24,527 nt of DNA. It comes from Bacillota bacterium (GTDB lineage: Bacteria > Bacillota > Clostridia > Christensenellales > Aristaeellaceae). Shown here one piece after another: positions 15,598 through 23,270 of the stretch. The stretch is taken from contig JAEYAR010000098.1 in assembly GCA_023404715.1 (NCBI GenBank), positions 1-24,527 on the forward strand, given 5' to 3'. The notes below the pieces were generated by a model. That model did no database searches. It saw only the letters and a program-made list of their open reading frames with translations, and was not told the DNA's origin. A program made the translations under genes and the position numbers. Position 1 is the first letter of the stretch; every line of letters starts with the position of its first letter.

Positions 15598-15690
15598 GTA
15601 AATCTCCTCCTTATGCAATTGTCTGTTCGATAGTACCGACGTACGCCAGTGAGATTGTGCACGTCCTCATCCTATTCTAAAATCGCGCCT

Positions 15691-15723
15691 CTGTATATCT
15701 TTATTTTGGATAGAGACCGTCAA
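15691..15723 (-). promoter_or_regulatory. Candidate promoter for the glycan operon
   Basis: On the minus strand, TTGACG (15718-15723) is followed after 17 bases by AGATAT (15695-15700), which overlaps TATACAG. The -10 is weak, consistent with a need for an activator such as the divergent AraC-type protein. The 330-base intergenic region 15598-15927 otherwise holds the two promoters and a short inverted repeat. Confidence 0.45.
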
Positions 15724-15775
15724 ATCGGGGCATAAGAGGGAGGCCCCCATGGCTAAAATAAGGACCAATCCTCAT

Positions 15776-15828
15776 ATCGGAGAAAATTCACCGATTATCT
15801 TGAAAAATGGATCGGATTTTGTTAGAAT
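15776..15828 (+). promoter_or_regulatory. Promoter of the AraC-type regulator gene with adjacent inverted repeat
   Basis: TTGAAA (15800-15805), a 17-base spacer and TAGAAT (15823-15828) form a good sigma-A promoter. Just upstream, ATCGG and CCGAT (15776-15795) form an inverted repeat with a 10-base gap, ending four bases before the -35. That position suits a regulator site between the divergent genes. Confidence 0.65.
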
Positions 15829-15927
15829 TATTGAGATTGTCCTATTCTTCCATGCCATTTCAGAAGTGAATTGGGTCAGTGCGCGGCATGCTTAAAAGGC
15901 GGGATAGAAAGGTAAAGGTGCGCAAAA

Positions 15928-18087
15928 ATGAAAAGACCGTTTTCCTTCTTTCCCGCGAAGGACGCTACGCGCAGCGTCTGGGCACATTGGTTGTTCACCT
16001 ATTTGACGCTTCTGGCGATTCCCATGGTGTTATCCTGGACGATCTATACCCAGGCGTTGCGCGCGCTGGATCAGCAGATGAAATATCTCACCTACGCTTC
16101 GCTCAAACAGACGCAGATCGCCATCGACAGCGAGCTTCAGAAGGCGGCGGCTCTGGCGGGACAGTATCTGACAGATCGGCGCGTACAAGCAGCCCTATTC
16201 ACCGAGCCGGACGATCCCATGACGATGTCGGTTTGGCATACCGCCGTCCAGGCCATGGGCGAGGTGATCATCCATCCGATCGTATCGAACATCGGCGTAT
16301 ACCTCCCGCAGCACGATCGAATGCTGACCAATAACGGTTCTTGCAGTTTGGATACCTATGCGCGGGCTTATATTGAAAACCGACCGGCCCAAACGGTTGC
16401 GGACCTATCGACGAACACAGACGTCGATGCGTTGCGCCAGCTCCTTTCGGGGCGGCATACCGGCCGGTTTGTCAAGGTGGAAGATGCGGTTCTCTATCTG
16501 TACTCGAGCCCAACGCACGGGAAGAAGGGTTCTGTCGGCACCCTTAGCCTGCTGCTCAACACAGAGCATATCGCACGTTTGCTTGATCAGGCTGACTGGA
16601 TCACCACCGGGAGGATCAGCGTGAGCGAGCCTTCCGGCGTGGCTGTGGCGTCGATCGAAAACGGGAACGTCGATTCGACAGCCTATGTACAGGAGTTTAC
16701 CTCGCCAAAGACCGGCTTCATCTATGCGCTCGCCACGCCGCACGCAGCCTATGATACCTCTGTTCAATCGGCCATGCATGCCTCTATCGTCGGATTTATC
16801 CTCAGTTTGCTCCTGGGCCTGGGTGCCGCCTTTTATTTCACCCATCGGATGGGCAAGCCAATCGTTCGCATCTTCAATAAATTAAACGACAGTGCCGGCA
16901 GGGACCTACCTATCCAGAAACAGAGTATCTATCAGGCGATGGACGGTGCGATCAATGCGTTAGTCGCAGCTAAGAGGGGTCAATTAGAGGAAAACGACCG
17001 AGATCTTCAGGCTTACCGCGAGCGGATGCTTCTTTCCGTATTGGAAGGTTATCGCTGCTCTCAGGGTTTTTTATGCGATTTGTGCGACGTATTTGCCCTT
17101 CCGAAGGAAAATTGTGCTTATATAATCGCGTGTCTGTGCGGCGTCTCTCAGCCGTTCGTCTTGCCGGAAGCGATTCACGGGATTTGCCTGCCGGACGAGC
17201 AGGGAATTACGCTGATCGCCTTTGCTGAGGAAGGCGAATACGCAGCCCATGACGCATTTCAACATGCGGTTTTCACGGTCATCCAAGAGACGGTGCAGGC
17301 ATGCGCGCAGGCAAGCGCGGCGATCGGCCCCATTCTATCAGATATGGACAGCCTGCCGGGCGCGGGCGCTAAGATTGCTCAAGCGGCGCGAGATGCCTCG
17401 AACGGCGAAGTGCAAATCGTTTGTCATCTGCTATCATCGGACAACGCCTCCTTCGCCCATGAATTCCCGCCACGGGAAATTGTCGAGCATATCGTCCTTC
17501 TGGTGCGAAGCCGGGACCTTCGCACGGCGGCGCATGCTATATGCGATTACATTGAACACGAAGAGGGGACGGACGAGGCATCCGCAGGGTGGAATGCAGC
17601 GATCATGGCGGGAATTGCGCTAAAGGAAATGCAGGCGTGGATGGATCGCTCCAGTTTAGCACAAGAAAACGTATTGCCTCAGCTCTTCCTATGCAATAGC
17701 CGCAAGGAGGCTTGCGCGCAGGTTTCGCGCTTTATGATAAGGATGGAGGAAGGCTTGGCGGATGGGCATGATATGGACATCGCGATGCGTGCAATCGCCT
17801 ACATCGAACGCGAGTACGCCGACATGAATTTGAGCTTGGAGGCTATCGCGCGGGCCTTGGGCGTGTCTGCCTCCTCCCTCACGCGCAAGTTTAAGGCCAA
17901 TGTCGGTATGACCGTGCTTGCGTTTATCCATGCCACCCGCGTCGCCCGCGCAAAAGAGATGCTCGCCCTAACCATGGACGAAAGGCCTTCCATCGGGGAA
18001 ATCGCTCAGCGAGTAGGCTTTCAAAACGCCAATACATTTATCCGTATTTTTAAACGGTATACCGGGACCACGCCGGGCCAGTTCTAA
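15928..18087 (+). CDS. Membrane-anchored AraC-family transcriptional regulator (sensor fused to HTH)
   Basis: This 719-residue protein has a first transmembrane helix at about 21-44, an extracytoplasmic sensor domain to about 283, and a second helix (SIVGFILSLLLGLGAAFYFT, about 284-304). A cytoplasmic linker of about 300 residues follows, then a C-terminal AraC double helix-turn-helix (about 617-719; LSLEAIARALGVSASSLTRK and IGEIAQRVGFQNANTFIRIF). This is the YesS-like one-component layout that senses an external sugar or its binding protein and switches on the adjacent transporter. It has no kinase or receiver domain. It is divergent from the binding-protein gene, which is its most likely target. 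The start at 15928 has an AAAGGTG site. It ends at a terminator shared with pfkA. Confidence 0.9.
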   Translation: MKRPFSFFPAKDATRSVWAHWLFTYLTLLAIPMVLSWTIYTQALRALDQQMKYLTYASLKQTQIAIDSELQKAAALAGQYLTDRRVQAALFTEPDDPMTMSVWHTAVQAMGEVIIHPIVSNIGVYLPQHDRMLTNNGSCSLDTYARAYIENRPAQTVADLSTNTDVDALRQLLSGRHTGRFVKVEDAVLYLYSSPTHGKKGSVGTLSLLLNTEHIARLLDQADWITTGRISVSEPSGVAVASIENGNVDSTAYVQEFTSPKTGFIYALATPHAAYDTSVQSAMHASIVGFILSLLLGLGAAFYFTHRMGKPIVRIFNKLNDSAGRDLPIQKQSIYQAMDGAINALVAAKRGQLEENDRDLQAYRERMLLSVLEGYRCSQGFLCDLCDVFALPKENCAYIIACLCGVSQPFVLPEAIHGICLPDEQGITLIAFAEEGEYAAHDAFQHAVFTVIQETVQACAQASAAIGPILSDMDSLPGAGAKIAQAARDASNGEVQIVCHLLSSDNASFAHEFPPREIVEHIVLLVRSRDLRTAAHAICDYIEHEEGTDEASAGWNAAIMAGIALKEMQAWMDRSSLAQENVLPQLFLCNSRKEACAQVSRFMIRMEEGLADGHDMDIAMRAIAYIEREYADMNLSLEAIARALGVSASSLTRKFKANVGMTVLAFIHATRVARAKEMLALTMDERPSIGEIAQRVGFQNANTFIRIFKRYTGTTPGQF

Positions 18088-18099
18088 CGGAATGAAAAG

Positions 18100-18136
18100 A
18101 AGGGCTGCCGAGCTAATGACAGCTTGGCAGCCCCTT
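18100..18136. terminator. Bidirectional terminator between araC-type gene and pfkA
   Basis: GGCTGCCGAGCT (18103-18114) pairs with AGCTTGGCAGCC (18121-18132), with one G-U pair and a six-base loop, and is extended by AAGG/CCTT flanks. The minus-strand side runs into CTTCTTTTC. It sits between two convergent genes and can serve both. Confidence 0.8.
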
Positions 18137-18162
18137 GAAATTTGGTCAAAACAATGGGCGCT

Positions 18163-19212
18163 TTACAGGCTATTCACCAGGTTGTAAAGCTCCATGTTGA
18201 ACGGGCGCTTGCAGCGCAGTGCCTCGGCGATGGGCATATGGAAGATGCGGCCGTCCTTGATGCCGACGACCTGGTTGCCGATGCCGTTGTTGAGCAGCTT
18301 GACGGCCAGGTTGCCCGCCTCAAAGGCGAACGAGGAGTCGTAGGAGGAGGGCTGCTGGCCGCGCTGGGTGTAGCCCAGCACCGTCGCGCGCGCCTCGACC
18401 ATGCCGCACTTGCGCTTGAGGATGGAGGCCAGGCGCAGGGAGGAGATGCCCTCGCCTGGATAGCACTGCTTGCCGTGGCTGGTCAGGAAGCCGTACACGT
18501 CAAAGGGCTCCATCGCGTCCCAGGCGCCCTCCGCCACGACGACGGATACGCGGTTATTGCCGCGCGCGATAAGCGCGTTGAGCCGGTCGGCCACCTTGTC
18601 GATGGACCATTTCACTTCTGGCACGACGACGATCTCCGCGCCGGTGGAGGCGGCGGACTTGAGCGCGATGTCGCCGCAGTGGCGGCCCATGACCTCGATG
18701 ACCGCGGGGCGGTCATGCGAGCGGCTGGTCGCGCGAATGGCGCGGATGTCGGACACGCAGGAGTTCACCGCCGTGTCGTAGCCCAGCGTCATCTCGGTAT
18801 AGGGAAGGTCGTTGTCGATCGTGCCGGGGATGCCGATGGTGGGGATACCCAGCTCGCATAGGCGCATCGCGCCCTGATAGCTGCCGTCGCCGCCGATGAC
18901 GACGAGGCCCTCGACGCCCATCTCGCGCAGGTTCGCGGCGGCGTGCGCGCGCACCTCGGGCTGCTTAAACTCAACGCAGCGCGCCGTGCGCAGGTAAGTG
19001 CCGGGCTGATCTGCGATGTCCAGAACCGTATCCAGATCCAGCTCCATCATATCGTCTTCGATGCGCGCGTTTTTGCACAGCAGGCCGTTGTAGCCGCGCT
19101 TGACGCCGATCAGGGAGATGCCGTAATACGAAGCGCTACGGGCAATGGACATGACCGCAGCATTCATGCCCGGCGAATCGCCGCCGGAGGTCAGAACGCC
19201 AATTCGACGCAT
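18163..19212 (-). CDS. pfkA: 6-phosphofructokinase
   Basis: This 349-residue cytoplasmic enzyme phosphorylates fructose 6-phosphate to the 1,6-bisphosphate, the committed step of glycolysis. Motifs are the nucleotide site LTSGGDSPGMNAAV, GGDGSYQGA, the catalytic loop PGTIDND, GYDTAVN, and EVMGRHCGD for the sugar phosphate. Glycine after GGD favours ATP over pyrophosphate as donor. The start is ATG 19212 (MRRIGVLTSG); the long upstream extension of the frame is not coding. It is slightly longer than the classic 320-residue bacterial enzyme. It lies downstream of mtrB and a 65-residue protein on the same strand, with a 37-base gap to the latter. Confidence 0.94.
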   Translation of the reverse strand: MRRIGVLTSGGDSPGMNAAVMSIARSASYYGISLIGVKRGYNGLLCKNARIEDDMMELDLDTVLDIADQPGTYLRTARCVEFKQPEVRAHAAANLREMGVEGLVVIGGDGSYQGAMRLCELGIPTIGIPGTIDNDLPYTEMTLGYDTAVNSCVSDIRAIRATSRSHDRPAVIEVMGRHCGDIALKSAASTGAEIVVVPEVKWSIDKVADRLNALIARGNNRVSVVVAEGAWDAMEPFDVYGFLTSHGKQCYPGEGISSLRLASILKRKCGMVEARATVLGYTQRGQQPSSYDSSFAFEAGNLAVKLLNNGIGNQVVGIKDGRIFHMPIAEALRCKRPFNMELYNLVNSL

Positions 19213-19249
19213 AAGGTGACGCCTCTTTCTGCTAAAATTCAATAGGTGT

Positions 19250-19447
19250 TTACAACCCAAGCTCCATGAGGATCTCACGAGCTTCCTGCAGCTCGGATTG
19301 CAGAACCTGGAGCTCATAGTAGTTTTCCTGTGGCGGCAGGGCTTTATAGACGGGGCGCATGCGCACAAAAATGCCTTCGCTCTTCAGCCTGTCGCTGATG
19401 CGGTCGGCGGCATCTTTGCCTTTGATCATGTGAATGACGACCCACAT
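19250..19447 (-). CDS. Conserved 65-residue protein of unknown function
   Basis: This small protein starts MWVVIHMIKGKDAADRI and has a later segment RPVYKALPPQENYYELQVL. The pattern (a short beta strand, a helix marking residues of a ligand pocket, then a second strand and helix) resembles small DUF2007-like or signal-transducing proteins seen near pfkA in Clostridia. I do not assign a function. ATG 19447 is preferred over the earlier in-frame codon because GGGAGGG lies six bases upstream. It sits 14 bases after mtrB and 37 bases before pfkA, so it is in the same operon. Confidence 0.8.
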   Translation of the reverse strand: MWVVIHMIKGKDAADRISDRLKSEGIFVRMRPVYKALPPQENYYELQVLQSELQEAREILMELGL

Positions 19448-19461
19448 ACGACGCCCTCCCG

Positions 19462-19704
19462 TCAATCCAGACCGGAACGGATGCGGCCATGGCGGGTGAT
19501 GATCTCCGCCTTGCCGCGCACCTTTACGGCCGATGTATTGTCGGTAAACTGCGCGATCATGACTTCGCCTGCATCGAGGCGTTCGGTGTGGTGCAGCTTT
19601 GTGTCTCTTCCGCGCGTCATGCCGATGATCGTGACGCCGTTTTCCAGCGCCTTTACGACGATAAAATCGCCGCCGACCGCGCTATCGATCGATTCGCCTT
19701 GCAC
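19462..19704 (-). CDS. mtrB: Transcription attenuation protein MtrB (TRAP)
   Basis: TRAP forms an 11-subunit ring that, when loaded with tryptophan, wraps leader RNAs carrying GAG/UAG triplets. It thereby represses transcription or translation of tryptophan genes. The sequence matches Bacillus MtrB along its length: DFIVVKALENGVTIIGMTRG, then DTKLHHTERLDAGEVMIAQF, then TDNTSAVKVRGKA. The tryptophan-pocket threonines and the RNA-contacting lysine and arginine in KVR are kept. The third RNA-binding lysine is an arginine here (TERLD). The start is probably GTG 19704, with GGGAGGG about six bases upstream; the ATG at 19722 lies ahead of that site. The gene leads an operon with a 65-residue protein and pfkA, rather than mtrA as in Bacillus. 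Confidence 0.92.
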   Translation of the reverse strand: MQGESIDSAVGGDFIVVKALENGVTIIGMTRGRDTKLHHTERLDAGEVMIAQFTDNTSAVKVRGKAEIITRHGRIRSGLD

Positions 19705-19745
19705 ACACAGCCCTCCCGTCATGAAAAGCCAAGTTCACCATTTTT

Positions 19746-19775
19746 ATTATAGCATGCGTTTCATTATGATGCCAC
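19746..19775 (-). promoter_or_regulatory. Promoter of the mtrB-orf71-pfkA operon
   Basis: On the minus strand a perfect -10 TATAAT (19746-19751) is preceded, after 18 bases, by GTGGCA (19770-19775; 4 of 6 consensus bases). It lies about 40 bases upstream of the mtrB start. Confidence 0.65.
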
Positions 19776-19876
19776 AGTTTTTTAAACGTTTCGTGATTGT
19801 GCCCGCGTAATCCGCCTTTTTTTCACCCTTTTAAACAAATTGAGGGCCGGGCGCATGAAGGCTAAGACCTTTGCGC

Positions 19877-19905
19877 TTGCAATACGGCCGGATAAACGCT
19901 ATGAT
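19877..19905 (+). promoter_or_regulatory. Promoter of manA
   Basis: TTGCAA (19877-19882), a 17-base spacer and TATGAT (19900-19905) sit 45 bases upstream of the manA start. The presence of a promoter here supports the start at 19951 rather than the longer reading frame from 19840. Confidence 0.7.
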
Positions 19906-19950
19906 AAGGACAAAGACGGCTTACACCGAAAGATAGAAAGGGGTCTTGAT

Positions 19951-20928
19951 ATGCATCCGATTAAAATGACGCCGGCGTTCAGGTTCGGCGCGATGACGCC
20001 CTGGGGAGGCAGCGCGTTGAAGGACGTGTTTGGCAAGGACATCCCCGACGAGCGGACGGGGGAGAGCCTGGAGATTTCCGTCCTGCCCGGGCTGGAGAGC
20101 AGGACGCCGGATGGGCGGACGCTCTCGCAGGTGCTTTTAGAGGGCGGCGAAGACGCGCGCGGCAGCGAGGTCGGGGAGGAATTTCCTCTCCTGCTCAAGC
20201 TGATCAGCGCCAGGGAGCGCCTGTCCGTGCAGGTGCACCCGGACGACGCCTATGCCCGCGCAAACGAGGGCGGCAAGCTAGGCAAGACCGAGGCTTGGGT
20301 CATCCTGGACTGCAAGGCGGGCGCGCAGATCGTCTACGGCATCCGCGAAGGCGTCACCAAAGAGCAATTGGCGTCCGCCTGCGCGCAGGGCGGCAAGGCG
20401 GTGGAGGATTGCCTGCGCTATCTCCCTGTGCAGCCCGGCGACGTGGTGTACATCCCCGCCGGCATGGTGCACGCCATCGGCGAGGATATCCTCATCCTGG
20501 AGATTCAACAGTCCAGCGACGTGACCTACCGCTTCTGGGATTGGGGACGGCTGGACAAGGACGGTAAGGCGCGCGAGCTGCACGTGCAAAAAGGGCTGGA
20601 TGTGACGGACGTTTCCCTGCATCTGCAGCCTTGTCAGGGGGAACGCCTACGCGCGATGGGCGGCGCGCGCACGCGCTATATCGAAGACCCCAATTTCGTG
20701 TTGGAGCGCCTGAGCGTAAAGAGCAGCATGCCCCTGGAGGTCATGCCAAAGCGCTTTCGGCTTTTGACGGCGCTGTGCGACGGATACCTCGTGGAGGAGG
20801 GATGCGCCGTCAAGTTTAAGGCGGGCGACAGCCTCTTTATCCCCGCCTCCGCCGGGCGCATCAAGCTTGAGTGCACGGGCGATTTGCTGCTCTGCTATCC
20901 GGGCGCCGGGGCGGCTGTGAAGAGGTAG
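19951..20928 (+). CDS. manA: Mannose-6-phosphate isomerase, class I
   Basis: This 325-residue zinc enzyme of the cupin fold interconverts mannose 6-phosphate and fructose 6-phosphate in the cytoplasm. The metal-site motif QVHPDD (about residues 94-99), GKTEAW, and the second cupin segment (IPAGMVHAIGEDILILEIQQ, about 168-187) followed by SSDVTYRFWDWGR are diagnostic. Its length fits the short bacterial class I enzymes such as Bacillus ManA/Pmi. The start at 19951 follows an AAAGGGG site and a clear promoter. It is transcribed alone, and its product feeds the pfkA-encoded step on the opposite strand. Confidence 0.93.
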   Translation: MHPIKMTPAFRFGAMTPWGGSALKDVFGKDIPDERTGESLEISVLPGLESRTPDGRTLSQVLLEGGEDARGSEVGEEFPLLLKLISARERLSVQVHPDDAYARANEGGKLGKTEAWVILDCKAGAQIVYGIREGVTKEQLASACAQGGKAVEDCLRYLPVQPGDVVYIPAGMVHAIGEDILILEIQQSSDVTYRFWDWGRLDKDGKARELHVQKGLDVTDVSLHLQPCQGERLRAMGGARTRYIEDPNFVLERLSVKSSMPLEVMPKRFRLLTALCDGYLVEEGCAVKFKAGDSLFIPASAGRIKLECTGDLLLCYPGAGAAVKR

Positions 20929-20972
20929 TATGTGTAAAAAAGAATCAGAACGGCGATTTGTGCAGGAATATA

Positions 20973-20990
20973 TGCAGAACTCTTTCTGCA
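20973..20990. terminator. Small hairpin after manA (weak terminator)
   Basis: TGCAGAA and TTCTGCA form a perfect 7-bp stem with a CTCT loop. An overlapping TGTGCAG/CTGCACA pairing (from 20959) offers an alternative fold. Only a short TTTT (20999-21002) follows, so termination is plausible but not strong. Confidence 0.4.
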
Positions 20991-21033
20991 CATGCATGTT
21001 TTAAGAAAAAATTGCACATTTGAGAATTTTTAT

Positions 21034-21062
21034 TTGCATTTTCCTTTACGCTGTTGTATACT
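21034..21062 (+). promoter_or_regulatory. Promoter of gdhA
   Basis: TTGCAT (21034-21039), a 17-base spacer and TATACT (21057-21062) form a good sigma-A promoter about 100 bases upstream of the gdhA start, leaving a leader of roughly 95 bases. Confidence 0.75.
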
Positions 21063-21072
21063 GATTTTAGAC

Positions 21073-21091
21073 TTGCAATGGCGTATTGCAA
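21073..21091. promoter_or_regulatory. Operator-like palindrome at the gdhA transcription start
   Basis: TTGCAAT (21073-21079) and ATTGCAA (21085-21091) form a perfect 7-bp inverted repeat with a five-base centre (GGCGT). It begins ten bases after the -10 box, where a bound protein would block initiation or early elongation. The regulator is unknown. Confidence 0.55.
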
Positions 21092-21163
21092 ATGCCTGAT
21101 AGAGCGCGGCCATGCGGCGGCGCCCTTTCAATTTTTCTGCATGTATGAAGGGAGCGATTCACT

Positions 21164-22501
21164 ATGTCCACTTACGTTCAGGACGTCCTGGAAACGCTGA
21201 AAAGGCGCAACCCCGGCGAACCGGAATTTCATCAGGCGGCGACCGAGATTCTCGAATCTCTCGCACCCGTCTTTGAGCGGCATCCCGAGTTTGAAGAGGC
21301 GGGCCTGCTCGAGCGCTTTGTGGAGCCGGAGCGCGTGGTCATGTTCCGCGTTCCGTGGGTGGACGATCAGGGCAAGGTGCGGGTGAACCGCGGCTTCCGC
21401 GTGCAATTCAACAGCGCGATCGGCCCCTACAAGGGCGGATTGCGCCTGCATCCGTCCGTCAACCTGGGCGTCATCAAATTCCTGGGCTTTGAGCAGGTGC
21501 TCAAAAACTCTTTGACGGGCCTGCCCATCGGCGGCGGCAAGGGCGGCAGCGACTTTGACCCCAAGGGCAAGAGCGACCGTGAGGTCATGGCCTTCTGCCA
21601 GAGCTTTATGACCGAGCTTTTCCGCCACATCGGGGCGGATACGGACGTGCCCGCAGGCGATATCGGCACGGGCGCGCGCGAAATCGGATATCTTTACGGC
21701 CAGTATAAGCGCATCACCGGCCGCTACGAGGGCGTGCTCACGGGCAAGGGCCTGACCTACGGCGGTTCCCTCGCGCGCAAGGAGGCCACGGGCTACGGCC
21801 TGTGCTACTTGGTGCAGGAGATGCTGAAGGTGAACGGCCATGAGGTCACGGGTAAGACGGTCATCATCTCGGGCTCTGGCAACGTGGCGATCTATGCCGC
21901 GGAGAAGATCACCCGGATGGGCGGCAAGGTCGTAGCGCTCAGCGACTCGAACGGCTACATCTATGACGCGGACGGCGTCGACCTCGCGCTCGTCAAGGAA
22001 ATCAAGGAGGAGCGGCGCGGCCGCATCCGCGAATACGCGGAATCGAAGAAGAGCGCGCGCTATACCGAAGGATGCCGCGGCATCTGGACGGTGCCCTGCC
22101 AGATCGCACTGCCCTGCGCCACGCAAAACGAGCTGGACACGGACGGCGCAAAAGCGCTGATTGCAGGCGGCGTGATCGCGGTGGGCGAAGGTGCGAACAT
22201 GCCCACCACCATCGAGGCGACCGCGGTCCTGCGCCGGGCGGGCGTGCTCTTCGCGCCGGGCAAGGCGGCGAACGCAGGCGGCGTGGCCACCAGCGCGCTG
22301 GAGATGAGCCAGAACAGCCAGCGCCTTTCCTGGACTTTCGACGAGGTCGACGCGAAACTGCAAGGCATTATGGTGCGTATCTTCCACATGGCCGACGAGG
22401 CCGCCAAGGCATACGGCATGCCCGGCAACTACGTCATGGGCGCGAACATCGCGGGCTTTATGAAGGTGGCCGAGGCGATGATGGCCCAGGGCGTCGTCTG
22501 A
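21164..22501 (+). CDS. gdhA: NADP-type glutamate dehydrogenase
   Basis: This 445-residue cytoplasmic enzyme reversibly aminates 2-oxoglutarate with ammonia to glutamate. Its length and N-terminus match the hexameric 50-kDa class (E. coli GdhA is 447 residues). Catalytic and substrate residues appear in GPYKGGLRLHPSVN, LPIGGGKGG (active-site lysine, about 126) and PAGDIGTGAREIG (about 164). The Rossmann fold follows, with ISGSGNVAIYAAEKI. SDSNG at the end of the second nucleotide-binding strand leaves NADP use likely but not proven. The start has GAAGGGAG eight bases upstream. It is a monocistronic unit between its own promoter and a strong terminator. Confidence 0.95.
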   Translation: MSTYVQDVLETLKRRNPGEPEFHQAATEILESLAPVFERHPEFEEAGLLERFVEPERVVMFRVPWVDDQGKVRVNRGFRVQFNSAIGPYKGGLRLHPSVNLGVIKFLGFEQVLKNSLTGLPIGGGKGGSDFDPKGKSDREVMAFCQSFMTELFRHIGADTDVPAGDIGTGAREIGYLYGQYKRITGRYEGVLTGKGLTYGGSLARKEATGYGLCYLVQEMLKVNGHEVTGKTVIISGSGNVAIYAAEKITRMGGKVVALSDSNGYIYDADGVDLALVKEIKEERRGRIREYAESKKSARYTEGCRGIWTVPCQIALPCATQNELDTDGAKALIAGGVIAVGEGANMPTTIEATAVLRRAGVLFAPGKAANAGGVATSALEMSQNSQRLSWTFDEVDAKLQGIMVRIFHMADEAAKAYGMPGNYVMGANIAGFMKVAEAMMAQGVV

Positions 22502-22520
22502 CATGCGCATAACTTGGATG

Positions 22521-22556
22521 GAAAACCGGCTTTTCTATATGAAAGGCCGGTTTTTT
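22521..22556 (+). terminator. Intrinsic terminator of gdhA
   Basis: AAAACCGGC plus TTTC pair with GAAA plus GCCGGTTTT around a short TATAT loop, followed by six T residues. This is a textbook terminator 20 bases after the gdhA stop. Confidence 0.9.
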
Positions 22557-22562
22557 GCAAAG

Positions 22563-22627
22563 GATGTAAAGTTGGCTTGACATTCGGCCGCAAATGTGCT
22601 ATTCTATTGATGTAAAGTGAGCTTTAC
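22563..22627. repeat. Paired operator-like repeats flanking the XRE promoter
   Basis: GATGTAAAGTTGGCTT (22563-22578) and GATGTAAAGTGAGCTT (22609-22624) match at 14 of 16 positions. The first overlaps the -35 box and the second lies just after the -10. The second copy is also part of a perfect inverted repeat, GTAAAG-TGAG-CTTTAC (22612-22627). The placement strongly suggests autorepression by the small XRE protein encoded next. Confidence 0.6.
22577..22605 (+). promoter_or_regulatory. Promoter of the XRE regulator operon
   Basis: A perfect -35 TTGACA (22577-22582), a 17-base spacer and TATTCT (22600-22605) form a strong sigma-A promoter about 40 bases before the start codon. Confidence 0.8.
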
Positions 22628-22643
22628 GTCAGGGGCGGAAAAA

Positions 22644-22850
22644 ATGAGAAACCGGATTGAGGAGATCAGAAAGGCACGCGGCATTCGGCAGGACGAGCTG
22701 GCGTCAGCGCTGGAGGTATCGCGCCAGACGGTCAGCTCGCTCGAAAACGGGCGGTACAACCCGTCGATTTTGTTGGCTTTCCGCATCGCCCGCTACTTTG
22801 GGATGCCGATCGAGGAGATTTTTTTGTACGAGGAGGATGTGTCGTGCTGA
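22644..22850 (+). CDS. Small XRE-family transcriptional regulator
   Basis: This 68-residue protein is little more than a Cro/C1-type helix-turn-helix: IEEIRKARGIRQDELASAL, then VSRQTVSSLENGRYNPS as the recognition helix, ending EEIFLYEED. Such short XRE proteins (YozG-like) often sit upstream of a membrane protein gene and repress their own operon. The start at 22644 (MRNRIEEIRK) follows a GGGGCGG site. It overlaps the next gene by seven bases (GTGCTGA), implying coupled translation. Confidence 0.9.
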   Translation: MRNRIEEIRKARGIRQDELASALEVSRQTVSSLENGRYNPSILLAFRIARYFGMPIEEIFLYEEDVSC

Positions 22851-23260
22851 AGAAAGCGTCTTATTATGCGGCGGGGTTAGCGGCGGGCGCCGTGCTTTTG
22901 ACAATTTTTTTCGCTTTGCGTGGCGCGGCGCCCAAAGGGCTGGAGGCCGTGCTGATGGCAGCGGGCGTGAGCCTTGCCGTCGGAGGCGGGTGCGGCTTAC
23001 TTTTAAAGCAGGAAGAAAGGCGCCATCCGCGACGGGCGAGGCAGGAGCGCATTGAATACACGGACGAGCGCGCCACCCTCATCCGTGAGCGCGCCAAGGC
23101 GCAGGCGGGGAACGCCTGCTCGTGGCTGACCATGGGCGTGGCCTACGTGCTCATCTGGCAGGACGCCCCGCTGTGGCAAACAGGTCTCTGCGTCGGCGTC
23201 TTTTGCGCCTATCACCTGCTGACGTTATTGCTTTCTAAAAATCTCGAGAAGATCCTATGA
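22844..23260 (+). CDS. Small membrane protein coupled to the XRE regulator (DUF2178-like)
   Basis: This 138-residue protein has two N-terminal helices (about 7-25 and 34-53), a charged cytoplasmic loop (RIEYTDERATLIRERAKAQA) and two C-terminal helices (about 92-105 and 112-129). The layout and the YTDER...IRERAKA loop resemble DUF2178-type proteins that accompany small XRE regulators in Firmicutes. The role is unknown; it might modulate the regulator. The start is GTG 22844, with GAGGAGG seven bases upstream inside the preceding gene. It is followed after ten bases by the secreted hydrolase gene. Confidence 0.8.
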   Translation: MLKKASYYAAGLAAGAVLLTIFFALRGAAPKGLEAVLMAAGVSLAVGGGCGLLLKQEERRHPRRARQERIEYTDERATLIRERAKAQAGNACSWLTMGVAYVLIWQDAPLWQTGLCVGVFCAYHLLTLLLSKNLEKIL

Positions 23261-23270
23261 GGAGGACGAC

